Shown piece after piece: positions 52,380 through 61,503 of a stretch of 64,000 nt of DNA (positions are counted from its first letter, which is position 1; every line of letters starts with the position of its first letter). A program made the translations under genes and the position numbers. The stretch is from the NCBI RefSeq assembly GCF_012849055.1, contig NZ_CP051677.1, positions 4,851,001-4,915,000 of the forward strand. The letters are read 5' to 3'. A model generated the notes under the pieces. It was not told the origin of the DNA. It worked only from the letters and a program-made list of their open reading frames with translations, and searched no databases. The DNA is from Spirosoma rhododendri (GTDB lineage: Bacteria; Bacteroidota; Bacteroidia; Cytophagales; Spirosomataceae).

Positions 52380-54113
52380 TTTCTTTGCCAAATCCGAAAT
52401 GTACTCCGAGGTGCGCATCGAGCTGGCCAGGATCGTCCAGGTAACGTTTTTGTCGCCCTGCGAGGGGAACGGAGCCGCGTCGACGATGAACAGGTTTTTC
52501 ACGTCGTGAGCCTGCTGATAGCCGTTCAGCACCGAGTTTTTGGGGTCTTTACCCATCCGCGCCGTACCAACTTCGTGGATGATCTTGCCCGGCGCTTCCA
52601 GCCCGTAGTTCGTGTCAGCACCGGGTTTGTTACCCAACGCGATACCACCCGATGCGTGGATGATCTCCTCAAACGTATCCTGCATGTGCTTGGCTTGCTT
52701 GATCTCGTAATCCGACCATTTGTAGTTGAAGCGCAGCACCGGGATACCGTATTTGTCGACCACGTTGGGGTCAATTTCGCAGTAGTTACTTTCGAGCGGC
52801 ACCGGCTCACCCCGACCGGCCATGCCGATATAGGCACCGTAGAACCGACGGTAATCGTCTTTCAGGCTGGCACCGTAGCCACCGCCCGGCTTTTTCGCCC
52901 CGTCGCGGGCGGCCATCATACCGTTCATCGCTTCGATACCCCAACCGAAGCCGTAAGCAGGCATGCCCATACCACCCCAGTATTCGATGTGGTAGCCGCG
53001 CGGAAAATCCAGTTTCTTGTTGTCGAGCCACCAGGGTGTGAAGACGTGCATCCCGCCGACACCATCTTCATTGTACCGTTTGCGGTCCATCAGGGCCGGG
53101 ATAAACGCCGACCGGCTGGCACCTGTCGAGTCGTTGATGTACTTACCGACGACACCGCTGCTGTTGGCCAGACCATTCGGGAAACGGGCCGACTTCGAGT
53201 TAAGCAGCAGCCGCGCCGTTTCGCCCGCACTAGCTGCCAGCACCACCGTCTTCGCCTTGATCGTCACCTCCTGCAAGGTCTGCGTGTCGACGTAGCTGAC
53301 GCCGGTACACAAGCCCGTCGCCGGGTCGGTCATCACTTCACGGACCATAGCGCCGTTGATAAGGGTGACGTTGCCCGTTTTCATGGCGGGCTTCACCAGC
53401 ACCGACGACGACGAGAAATCGGCATACGCCTGACACGCCCGGCCGCACTGACTGCAATAGAAACACTGACCGCGCTCGTCGTTGATGGGCTTGGTCAGGA
53501 TCGACAGACGCGACGGGATGACGGGTACCCCGATGCTACGTGCGCCCTTGCGGATCATCAACTCGTGCAGACGCGGTTTAGGGGCGGGCAGGAAAATACC
53601 ATCCGGCTCCGACGGCATGTTTTCAATCGAGCCAAATACGCCAATCAGTTTGTCAACGCGGTCGTAGAATGGCTTGAGGTCGTCGTAGCCGATTGGCCAG
53701 TCTTCGCCGATACCGGTCATGCTTTTGCGTCGGAAATCGTCGGGAGCAAAGCGGAGCGAGATACGACCCCAGTGGTTGGTGCGCCCCCCCAGCATCCGCG
53801 AGCGGAACCAGTGAAACTCGGTCCCTTTCGCCGTTGTGTACGGTTCACCCTCGATATCCCAGCCACCCCAGGCCGCGTCGAAATCACCAAACGGGCGGGT
53901 CGTGCTGGCACCGCGCCGGGGCGACTCCCACGGCCATTTTAGCTGGGTAATGTATTTCGGGTCGGCAGGGTCGAAATAGCCTCCGGCTTCGAGCAGTACG
54001 ACCTTTGCCCCTGATTTGGCAAGCGAGTAGGCGGCCATACCGCCACCGGCTCCCGAACCAACGATGGCAACATCGTACTCTACCGGAGCTTTTTTGATCT
54101 GAAAGGGATCCAT
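52371..54113 (-). CDS. GMC family oxidoreductase
   Basis: A 580-residue flavoprotein. DVAIVGSGAGGGMAAYSLAKSG near residue 20 is the FAD-binding GxGxxG, and the glycine-rich GGRTNHWGRISLR follows. The C-terminal GMC domain carries ANPGADTNYGLEAPGKIIHEVGTARM with the His/Asn pair region. The start is ATG 54113 (MDPFQIKKAP). It likely oxidises a sugar or polyol together with the small subunit encoded downstream, with a cytochrome as acceptor. The stop codon is within a heptad arm. The annotation of substrate is open. Confidence 0.9.
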   Translation of the reverse strand: MDPFQIKKAPVEYDVAIVGSGAGGGMAAYSLAKSGAKVVLLEAGGYFDPADPKYITQLKWPWESPRRGASTTRPFGDFDAAWGGWDIEGEPYTTAKGTEFHWFRSRMLGGRTNHWGRISLRFAPDDFRRKSMTGIGEDWPIGYDDLKPFYDRVDKLIGVFGSIENMPSEPDGIFLPAPKPRLHELMIRKGARSIGVPVIPSRLSILTKPINDERGQCFYCSQCGRACQAYADFSSSSVLVKPAMKTGNVTLINGAMVREVMTDPATGLCTGVSYVDTQTLQEVTIKAKTVVLAASAGETARLLLNSKSARFPNGLANSSGVVGKYINDSTGASRSAFIPALMDRKRYNEDGVGGMHVFTPWWLDNKKLDFPRGYHIEYWGGMGMPAYGFGWGIEAMNGMMAARDGAKKPGGGYGASLKDDYRRFYGAYIGMAGRGEPVPLESNYCEIDPNVVDKYGIPVLRFNYKWSDYEIKQAKHMQDTFEEIIHASGGIALGNKPGADTNYGLEAPGKIIHEVGTARMGKDPKNSVLNGYQQAHDVKNLFIVDAAPFPSQGDKNVTWTILASSMRTSEYISDLAKKKV

Positions 54114-54301
54114 ACAACAAGTTGAGATTAGAAATAGACAGCACGCTGTTGAAACAGCACTACTAAAATAAAGGTCGGCGGCCAATAACAGGCGCACCGA
54201 CCGTTGACTTCTACCAATACAAGCCAAATTGGCCGTATACATACTCATTATTTACCCACAATGCCCTTTATATTGACCAGGCTTTGTATTCTTCTGCGAA
54301 C

Positions 54302-54343
54302 GTGTAGCCTGGACCGGCCCGCCGACGCGGCTCTAGGCTACAC
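54302..54343. terminator. Hairpin at the end of the phytanoyl-CoA dioxygenase gene
   Basis: GTGTAGCCT (54302-54310) pairs with AGGCTACAC (54335-54343), with further partial pairing inward. It lies 13 bases from the dioxygenase stop (54356). No U-tract is present on either side. Confidence 0.45.
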
Positions 54344-54355
54344 AAGCTACACTCC

Positions 54356-55342
54356 CTACCAGTTATCCAGCCCAAGTAGGCGACGGCCCAATGGGGAGAG
54401 TTCGGCGGTGGGGTAGCGCGACTGCTCCCAGCCGCGCGGGTCGCCGGGGAACGCGTAGCCTTCGGGGGCAATCCGGTCGCGCCAAGACCGGATACGCCAC
54501 TGCCGCAGTTCTTCATTGTCTTCCTCGGCGGGCATCATCGACACGTACTGCGCCAGCCGGACTTTCCCCTCCGACCGGTTAGGCCGGATACCGTGTGGGA
54601 GCGTACTGTTGAAAATCAGCAGATCGCCCGCGTTCATTTTCACCTTTACTAGCTTATCCTCAAAACCCGTAGTGTCGGGGCGAAAGCGGTTGCGGTCGGT
54701 GGGCTGGGTTAGTTTCCAGCTGTCGTAGGTGCGGTACAGTTCGGGGATACACTGGAAACCGCCCATGTTCTCGTCGGTCTGATCGGCGAGGGCTAGCACA
54801 CCCTGTACGTTTTGCGGCCGGGTTTCGGGGTCATAATCCCAGTGAATAAAGCCCTTGAACGTGTCTTCAGGGCGGAGTGGCAGGTTCAGGTTCGCCCGGT
54901 CGATCGTCACCCACAGTTTCTCGGTGCCCCAGATGTCGACGAAGGCGTCGTACAGCCGTTGCGTCTGCCGGTTGGCCCATTCGAGCGGATGGTTGTACAG
55001 CTCGACCATGCCGCTGCCGACCAATTCTTTCATCTGCATCTCGGCGCGGGGTGGCGCGTACCAGGTCGACGGGTCGTTGGGGTCTTTCTCTTCAAACTCC
55101 CACAGTAAATCGGCCAGTTGCTGCGCCTGTTCACGCGGTACGGCGTTGGGAATCACAACATAACCGTTGTCGAGCCAGAACTGCCAATCGGCTTCCGACA
55201 GCACGCGCAACGGTTTCCCGTTGGACCGGTCGTTGAGTTTAAGATGGCTGCTCTTGGCCGTCGAGGGGTTACCGGGAATGTCTTTGTGGGCGTTGTTGGG
55301 CACCATCGTCGGGGCCATTGTCTGCTGTGGTTCAGGAATCAT
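54356..55342 (-). CDS. Phytanoyl-CoA dioxygenase family protein
   Basis: A 328-residue Fe(II)/2-oxoglutarate oxygenase. FKGFIHWDYDPETRP supplies the His-x-Asp metal pair, and LLIFNSTLPHGIRPNRS the distal His and the Arg that binds 2-oxoglutarate. The start is ATG 55342 (MIPEPQQTM); the frame to 55393 overlaps the intergenic region shared with the AraC gene. Members hydroxylate lipids or small natural products; the substrate here is not known. It is divergent from the AraC regulator, which may control it. Confidence 0.88.
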   Translation of the reverse strand: MIPEPQQTMAPTMVPNNAHKDIPGNPSTAKSSHLKLNDRSNGKPLRVLSEADWQFWLDNGYVVIPNAVPREQAQQLADLLWEFEEKDPNDPSTWYAPPRAEMQMKELVGSGMVELYNHPLEWANRQTQRLYDAFVDIWGTEKLWVTIDRANLNLPLRPEDTFKGFIHWDYDPETRPQNVQGVLALADQTDENMGGFQCIPELYRTYDSWKLTQPTDRNRFRPDTTGFEDKLVKVKMNAGDLLIFNSTLPHGIRPNRSEGKVRLAQYVSMMPAEEDNEELRQWRIRSWRDRIAPEGYAFPGDPRGWEQSRYPTAELSPLGRRLLGLDNW

Positions 55343-55470
55343 CGTAGTAGTATTTCGCGAATTAGTACGACAAAATTCATTGAACCAGACCACCTATTCC
55401 ACAACCCGGCTAGCCAGAAGTTGAACAATATTGATCTTTTGCGTAGTTTGACTCGCCTAAACGCACAGGT

Positions 55471-56334
55471 ATGTTCAAAAAGGCAAGCAGTTCACTGGTT
55501 CGCGAAGACGTTCGATCGGACGCCGATAGTTCGTTCCGTATTCTGGTGACGCCCCACCTGAACGACTTCTACTATTGGCATTTTCACCCTGAGTACGAAC
55601 TCGTTTACATCGACCGGGCCAGCGGCACCCGGCAGGTTGGTACTCATCTGTCGCACTTTACCGACAGCGATCTGGTACTGATCGGACCGTATATCCCGCA
55701 CCTGAATTTCGACTACGGCGTCAGAACCGACTACCGGAAGATTGTCGTGCAGGTCGGCCCTACGTTTCTCGGTACCGCCCTGACACAGACGCCCGAACTG
55801 ACGGCCATCGGACGACTGTTCGATCAGTCGCGGCAGGCAATTGCGTTTGGCGAAGTGACTAAAACCGCCATCGGTGACCGGATGCTTCGGCTACCCGGCC
55901 TCAGTCAGTTTGAGCAGTTCGTCGAGTTACTGTCAATTTTCAACCAGTTGGCCGCTGCTCCCGATGCGGACTTGCTTCACTCCCACCCCGTCGAGTCGCC
56001 CTACACCCGGCGGCAGCAGGACCGGATTCAGCTCGTACACAGCCACATCGCCCAGCATTACGGGCGCAAACTCGACTTGGCCGAATTCGCCGGCCTGACC
56101 AGCCTGACGCCCGAAGCGTTCTGCCGGTATATGCGGCAAATGACCCGCATGACCTTTACCGAATACGTCAATCAGTACCGGGTGCAACAGGCCAAGCTGT
56201 TGCTACGCCAGCAGAGCAGCGTGACAGACGCCTGTTTCAGCACCGGCTTCGAGAGCCTGTCGTACTTCAACCGCATCTTCCGACGCGCAACGGGCGACAG
56301 CCCAAGGGAATTCAGAGACAAGTTTAAAGTCTAA
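55471..56334 (+). CDS. AraC family transcriptional regulator with N-terminal cupin
   Basis: A 287-residue regulator. The N-terminal 100 residues are a cupin-like arm (FYYWHFHPEYELVYID, GPYIPHLNFDYG) that may bind a sugar, and the C-terminal domain has the double AraC helix-turn-helix (IAQHYGRKLDLAEFAGLTSLTPEAFCRYMRQ, TDACFSTGFESLSYFNRIFRR). It is divergent from the phytanoyl-CoA dioxygenase gene and lies before the SusD/SusC genes on the opposite strand. The last residues FKV and the stop come from the left arm of a heptad repeat. Confidence 0.9.
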   Translation: MFKKASSSLVREDVRSDADSSFRILVTPHLNDFYYWHFHPEYELVYIDRASGTRQVGTHLSHFTDSDLVLIGPYIPHLNFDYGVRTDYRKIVVQVGPTFLGTALTQTPELTAIGRLFDQSRQAIAFGEVTKTAIGDRMLRLPGLSQFEQFVELLSIFNQLAAAPDADLLHSHPVESPYTRRQQDRIQLVHSHIAQHYGRKLDLAEFAGLTSLTPEAFCRYMRQMTRMTFTEYVNQYRVQQAKLLLRQQSSVTDACFSTGFESLSYFNRIFRRATGDSPREFRDKFKV

Positions 56335-56396
56335 GGGTTAACGTTTAAGGCTGTTTGCAATGAGCGACCTTAAACGTTAACCCTTAGACTTTAAAC
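56322..56396. repeat. Perfect 29-bp heptad inverted repeat overlapping the AraC stop
   Basis: Arms 56322-56350 and 56368-56396 are perfect reverse complements around a 17-base loop. Words are GTTTAAA, GTCTAAG, GGTTAAC, GTTTAAG. The TAA stop of the AraC gene (56332-56334) lies inside the left arm, and the convergent SusD stop is 9 bases after the right arm. Confidence 0.9.
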
Positions 56397-56404
56397 CTCA
56401 AAAC

Positions 56405-57937
56405 CTACTGCTTATCCCACCAGACGCGACTTTCCAGATCGTCGGCCCCCTGCCGGTCGATTGCTGACTGCCGACTGGCCTGGTTCACCGCAATTTCGGT
56501 GTCCGGGTAGCTGAGCCGCCGGATGAAGTTTCCTTTTATTTCCTTGCCGGGGTACGGGTTGGGCGTGAGCGATGGGAAGCCGCTGCGTCGGAAATTGGCA
56601 AACACCTCGGGGCCATTCAGGAACGAAGCAATCCAGTACTGGGTGTTGATGAGTTCCAGCGCCCGCGATGCCACGTAGGGGTTGGCCTGCAAGTAGGTCG
56701 TTATCGCCGACGACGACACAGCCGCATTGACGTCGTAGTCAGCCAGTTGCTGCATGTGGGCCGTTACGCCCGCGTTGTAGTAGTCGGCAGCGTTGCCGCT
56801 GACCCAGCCCCGCTGGGCCGCTTCGGCCAATAGCAGCTGAGTCTGGGCATACGTCACCAGAAAACAGGGGGCGTCGAATTTGCCGAGCCGGGTGCGGTCG
56901 AGCTGCGTATAGTCGTAGAAACTCGCCAGTTTGTTGGCCTGCGCTTTGGCCACGATCGTACCGTTGTCGTAGCCGAGGGGCATACCGATCTGTACCGACG
57001 CCGAACGGTCAGCGCGGGTAGCCGTTTGCTCCGGCCCGCTACGGGCACCGACGTACCGGACGGCAATCGACGGCAACCGGGGGTCGGCCGTTGCTTTCAG
57101 GTAATCGACAAACGTACCGGTGAGGTAGAAGTTGGCGGCCTCGGTTGAGTTAATGAGCGTGCCAACCGGGTTCTGGTAGTTGGCATTGTTGCGCACAGCC
57201 GCGTTATCGGCATTCGACTGCATCAGCCCACCCGCCAATGCTTTGACCACCGTAGCCTGGGCCAGTGTCGGGTTTATTTTCGTGAGCCGCATCCCCACCC
57301 GCAGGAGCGTCGAATACCCAAGCCGACGCCATTTGGTAATGTCGCCCCCGTAGGTGATTTCACCGCTTTCCGTTGCCTTGCCTGCGTCGAGTGCGGCCGA
57401 TGCTTCTGTCAGTTCTTTAATCAGATCGTTATAAATAGCCTGCTGCGCGTCGTACTGAGGGGTGATGTTTCCGCTCAGATAACCGAGTCCGGCCTGCGCG
57501 TACGGAATGTCGCCGTAGGTATCGGTGAGCACCATAAACGTATAAGCTTTCCAGATGCGGCTCATCTGGTACAGGTTGGCACGGCTGGCGTCGCTTTTGG
57601 TCTGGTCCTGAATGTCGATCAGGTAGCGGACTACGTTTTGGTAGTATTGCCGCCAGATACCGCCGTTGGCGCCCGTTGGCCCCCGGTTGTCGATGTTGAA
57701 ATTACCACCCGACAGGATTCCGGAGTTAGGCGAAAATAGTTGCTGGACAATCGGCTCTTCAAACACCAGAATCGACGTCGGAAACGCCGTACTGATCATG
57801 GCGTTGTTGAACGTAAATACCGGGTTGAGCGACGTTGCCGCCGTAGGATTCACATTGAGCTGATCGAACCCTTTGTCGCAGCTGCCGAGGCAGGCTAGCA
57901 GGGTGAACAGGCTGAGCGTAAGCAGTATAGTTCTCAT
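56405..57937 (-). CDS. SusD/RagB family outer membrane lipoprotein
   Basis: A 510-residue nutrient-binding lipoprotein of the SusD_2 type. MRTILLTLSLFTLLACLGSCD ends in a lipobox (LGSC), so the mature protein is tethered to the outer membrane. Its helical TPR-like core contains WRQYYQNVVRYLIDIQDQ, YQMSRIWKAYTFMVLTDTYGDIPY and CFLVTYAQTQLLLAEAAQRG. It caps the SusC barrel encoded just upstream and binds an unknown substrate. The downstream end converges on the AraC gene. Confidence 0.93.
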   Translation of the reverse strand: MRTILLTLSLFTLLACLGSCDKGFDQLNVNPTAATSLNPVFTFNNAMISTAFPTSILVFEEPIVQQLFSPNSGILSGGNFNIDNRGPTGANGGIWRQYYQNVVRYLIDIQDQTKSDASRANLYQMSRIWKAYTFMVLTDTYGDIPYAQAGLGYLSGNITPQYDAQQAIYNDLIKELTEASAALDAGKATESGEITYGGDITKWRRLGYSTLLRVGMRLTKINPTLAQATVVKALAGGLMQSNADNAAVRNNANYQNPVGTLINSTEAANFYLTGTFVDYLKATADPRLPSIAVRYVGARSGPEQTATRADRSASVQIGMPLGYDNGTIVAKAQANKLASFYDYTQLDRTRLGKFDAPCFLVTYAQTQLLLAEAAQRGWVSGNAADYYNAGVTAHMQQLADYDVNAAVSSSAITTYLQANPYVASRALELINTQYWIASFLNGPEVFANFRRSGFPSLTPNPYPGKEIKGNFIRRLSYPDTEIAVNQASRQSAIDRQGADDLESRVWWDKQ

Positions 57938-57959
57938 GATGGTACGATGCGTCGGTGAG

Positions 57960-60900
57960 TTAGAATTTTACGTTCAGGTTGAAGCCAACACTGCGGGTCG
58001 TCGGCAAACCCGTAGCTTCGAGACCCACGAGGTTGTCGGAGCTGAAGCCGAACTGTTCGGGGTCGATGTTGGGCACCCATTTTTTCAGGATGGCAATGTT
58101 GCTGGCCACTGCACTCAGGCGAACGCCCTTGATAAACAGACTCTTGGGCAGAAACTTCGTAAAGTCGTAGCCCAGGCTGATCTGGCGCAGTTTCCACAAA
58201 CCAGCGTCGTAAACGACCTGCTCGCCCAAACTCTTCGACCGCCCCACCGAGTAGTAGTCCTGCACGAAAGCGCGCACCGCGTTGGCTTCCCCGTTGGCGT
58301 TGACGCCCGCGCCAACCATCTTGTTGTCGGCATCGCCCCGGCCCACCAGCGTTTCTTTTTGAAGACCATGCCGGAACAGGTTCAGGTTTGTTCCCGAAAT
58401 CATCTTGCCGCCCAGCTTGAAATCAATCAGCACCGTCAGGCTCAACCCCTTGTACGTGAACGTGTTGGTAATACCGCCGGTGTACTTGGGTAATGCCGAG
58501 CCAAACGAGATCGGAGCCGCCGTACGTAGCGGCAGGCCGTCGCTGCCATGCACGATCTGCCCCGCAGCATTGCGCTGGTAGCCAAAGCTGTAAAGCTGCC
58601 CCAGCTCTTCGCCAACAACCTGCCGCAGGTCGCCCACAAACACGCCCGTACCTACCACGATCTGTTCGCCGGGCGTGGTCGTCAGCAGGCGCAGCAGCTT
58701 CGTTTTGTTATAGGCCCCGTTTAGTGTCACGTCCCAGGAGAAATCCCGGCTACGCACCGGCGACAGGTTCAACAGCACTTCGATACCCTGGTTCCGGCTC
58801 TGCCCGTTGTTAATCAGCGTACTGGTATAGCCCGACGCATCCGACGACTGGGCCGCAACGATCTGGTCGCTGGTAATTTTGCGGTACACGGCCACGTCCA
58901 GCCCGACGCGGTTGTTGAGCAGTTTCAGTTCCAGCCCAAACTCGACTTCGGAGGTACGGCTGGGTTTCAGCGTCTTACTCGGTATCGTATTCGAATTAAT
59001 AAATCCTACCGGTTGCCCCTGCCCCGCCGGATTGGGAAACAGGTTGGCGTTGACGGCGTAGAACAGGTTGTTGGAGTAAGGAGCCACGTCGCCGTCGCTG
59101 CCCACTTCGGCGTAAGCCGCCCGCACCTTACCAAAGTTCAGCCAGTCGGGCAGGTTGTTGAAGGCCTGCGAAAACACGAAACTGCCCGTGACAGACGGGT
59201 ACAGAATACTGCGGTTGGCGGGAGCCAGCGTCGAAAACCAGTCGTTACGAACGGTGGCGTTGAGGTACAGGAAATCCTGGTAGGAGAATTCGGCGGCTGC
59301 GTACAGCGAGTTTACCCGGCGTTCGCTCAGGCCGTAGATCGGGTCTTTTACCCGCCCGTTCTGAACCACGTATAGCCCACGAACCACAAAATCCGTAACG
59401 GCGACACTATTGAGGTCACTGCGCCGGTAAAGCTGGTTGCCACCCGCCGTCAGGTCGATACCGAACTTACCAAACCGGCGGTTGGCACCAATCAGGAAAT
59501 CGGTGTTTACCTCGCGGAACCGACGCGACTCCTGCACGTACCGCCCGTTGACGAACCCGGCCGGAGCAGCCGCCAGCGATGCCTGCCCGGTCGGGAAGTT
59601 GTATTCCTGATCTCTGGCCCAGAAATCCTGCCCGGCCCGCACCTGCGCATACAGCCAGCTGGTTACGTTGTAGCGAACGGTCAGGTTGCCGAAAAGCCGG
59701 TCCCGGCGGATCGTTTCAAACTTGTTGTTCAGGACGAAGTACGGGTTGGTGCGGTTCATAAACCGCGAATAGACGTACTCGTTTCCGGTCGCCGGGTTGA
59801 TCTGGTTAGCCTCCAGTACATCGAGCGGCAGCGAATTGGCCAGCGTATAAATCACCGTCGGCGTGCTGTTGTCTTGCTGAGCAATCTGGGGTGGGTTGTT
59901 GTTTAGTTCATTGGCGTAGTTGACCGTACCCGTCACGGTAAGCTGGGGCGACAGGTTGTAGCTGAACCCCAGGTTGATCGTCTTGCGGCCGTAGGTATTG
60001 TTGCGGGTGATGCCGTTGTTAGTCAGGTTCGACAGCGACAGGCTGAAGCCGCCTTTGTCGCTGCCCGACGAGAGCGATACCGAATTGGTCCAGGAATAGC
60101 CGTCGCGGTAGAAGGTGTTGATCCGGTTTCTGACGGGCTGGTATGGCAGCGAGATGCCGCCGAAAAGCACCTGACTCTGTCCGGCAAATTTTTCCCCGAA
60201 ACTCCACACGCCCGACGTCGGATTGGGTGCCGTTGGCCGGTTGCCGTATTCACCCTGCCCGTATTCGTACTGGAAATCAGTGAAATCGAGCGGGTGGTCG
60301 GTGGTGAAGTTGCTGTTGAACGTCACGCCGATGCCCTGCCCGCTGCCTTTGGTTTTGGTCGTAATCAGAATCGCGCCGTCTTTGGCCCGTGAGCCGTACA
60401 GGGCAGCCGCCGTACCGCCTTTCAACACGGTCATCCCTTCGATATCGTCGGGGTTGATGGATGAAAGGCCGTCGCCCCCGTCGGAGTAATTGGCGTCGCG
60501 GCTGGCGACAGAGTTATCACTGCCGGTATTACCAGTATTCTGCCCAAAGTTCGTGTTATCGATGGGCACACCATTGACAACGATGAGCGGACTGTTCTGC
60601 CCCGAAAACGACGATTGTCCCCGAATCCGGATCTTGCTGGTTCCGGCCGCGCCCGTACCCAAACTTGAAATGTTGACACCGGCAATTTTCCCCTGTAGCG
60701 CGTTGATGAAATTAACCGTCCGGTTGGTAGTGACCTGTTCGGGCTGCACAACCGCCGTGGCATACCCCAGCCGTTTTGCTTCTTTTTTGATACCGAGCGC
60801 CGTAACGATTACCTCGTCCAGATTCTGATTGGCATCAGCCAGCGTAATCTGAAACTGCGTTTGCTGCCCAACGGCCACTTCTTTACCCTGAAATCCGATG

Positions 60901-61454
60901 GCGCTGAACACCAGGATGCCGTTGTCGGGCGCGTTGAGCGAAAACTTACCGTCGCTGTCGGTAATCGTTCCTACGTTCGTATTTTTGACAACCACCGAGA
61001 CGCCGGGGATTGCGCCCCCTTTCTGATCTGTAACGCGACCGGTCACTGGTTTTTGGGGCGCACGGGCGTCGGCACCTGCCGCAGCTGTGTTGAGCGGGGC
61101 GGTCGTTTTTCGCAACAGAATCCGCGAGCTGACTTCTTCGAACGTGATGTCCAGCGGGGTCAGCACTTCAGCCAGCACCGACGACAAAACGCGGTTCTGC
61201 GCACGTAGCGACACTTTTTTACTGGCCGGGATTGTCTGTCCGCTGTATACAAAGCGCGCGCCCGTCTGCCGCTCGATCTGTACGAGCATATTCCTGACCT
61301 CGACGGACTCAAGTACCAGCGAAACGGGCCGGTCCAGCATCTCCTGCCCATCGGCCGCCCGGCAGGGCAGGAAGCAGCTACAGGCGATGGTCAGCAGTAG
61401 GGTCAAACGCAGCAATTCGGATAGCCGGGTTCGTAAGGAAACGTTTGTGGTCAT
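57960..61454 (-). CDS. SusC/RagA family TonB-dependent outer membrane protein with STN domain
   Basis: A 1,164-residue TonB-dependent transporter. A signal peptide (LRLTLLLTIACSCFLPC) is followed by an STN domain near residues 45-115 (LVLESVEVRNMLVQIERQTGARFVYSG), a carboxypeptidase-regulatory domain (VTGRVTDQKGGAIPGVSVVV), the plug (TVLKGGTAAALYG) and a 22-strand barrel. The STN domain lets substrate binding be signalled through the FecR protein encoded upstream. ATG 61454 (MTTNVSLRTRL) is chosen; the frame to 61610 covers intergenic sequence. The SusD gene follows. Confidence 0.94.
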   Translation of the reverse strand: MTTNVSLRTRLSELLRLTLLLTIACSCFLPCRAADGQEMLDRPVSLVLESVEVRNMLVQIERQTGARFVYSGQTIPASKKVSLRAQNRVLSSVLAEVLTPLDITFEEVSSRILLRKTTAPLNTAAAGADARAPQKPVTGRVTDQKGGAIPGVSVVVKNTNVGTITDSDGKFSLNAPDNGILVFSAIGFQGKEVAVGQQTQFQITLADANQNLDEVIVTALGIKKEAKRLGYATAVVQPEQVTTNRTVNFINALQGKIAGVNISSLGTGAAGTSKIRIRGQSSFSGQNSPLIVVNGVPIDNTNFGQNTGNTGSDNSVASRDANYSDGGDGLSSINPDDIEGMTVLKGGTAAALYGSRAKDGAILITTKTKGSGQGIGVTFNSNFTTDHPLDFTDFQYEYGQGEYGNRPTAPNPTSGVWSFGEKFAGQSQVLFGGISLPYQPVRNRINTFYRDGYSWTNSVSLSSGSDKGGFSLSLSNLTNNGITRNNTYGRKTINLGFSYNLSPQLTVTGTVNYANELNNNPPQIAQQDNSTPTVIYTLANSLPLDVLEANQINPATGNEYVYSRFMNRTNPYFVLNNKFETIRRDRLFGNLTVRYNVTSWLYAQVRAGQDFWARDQEYNFPTGQASLAAAPAGFVNGRYVQESRRFREVNTDFLIGANRRFGKFGIDLTAGGNQLYRRSDLNSVAVTDFVVRGLYVVQNGRVKDPIYGLSERRVNSLYAAAEFSYQDFLYLNATVRNDWFSTLAPANRSILYPSVTGSFVFSQAFNNLPDWLNFGKVRAAYAEVGSDGDVAPYSNNLFYAVNANLFPNPAGQGQPVGFINSNTIPSKTLKPSRTSEVEFGLELKLLNNRVGLDVAVYRKITSDQIVAAQSSDASGYTSTLINNGQSRNQGIEVLLNLSPVRSRDFSWDVTLNGAYNKTKLLRLLTTTPGEQIVVGTGVFVGDLRQVVGEELGQLYSFGYQRNAAGQIVHGSDGLPLRTAAPISFGSALPKYTGGITNTFTYKGLSLTVLIDFKLGGKMISGTNLNLFRHGLQKETLVGRGDADNKMVGAGVNANGEANAVRAFVQDYYSVGRSKSLGEQVVYDAGLWKLRQISLGYDFTKFLPKSLFIKGVRLSAVASNIAILKKWVPNIDPEQFGFSSDNLVGLEATGLPTTRSVGFNLNVKF

Positions 61455-61503
61455 ACACGTACGGTTTAGGTAATCAGTAAAAAAATAGGTTGGAACGGGT
61501 CGG

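Noticed and set aside
52506..53942. A 478-codon open frame on the plus strand opposite the GMC gene
   Set aside because: It lies fully inside the GMC coding region on the opposite strand, where GC-rich codons leave antisense frames open. It contains no recognisable domain.
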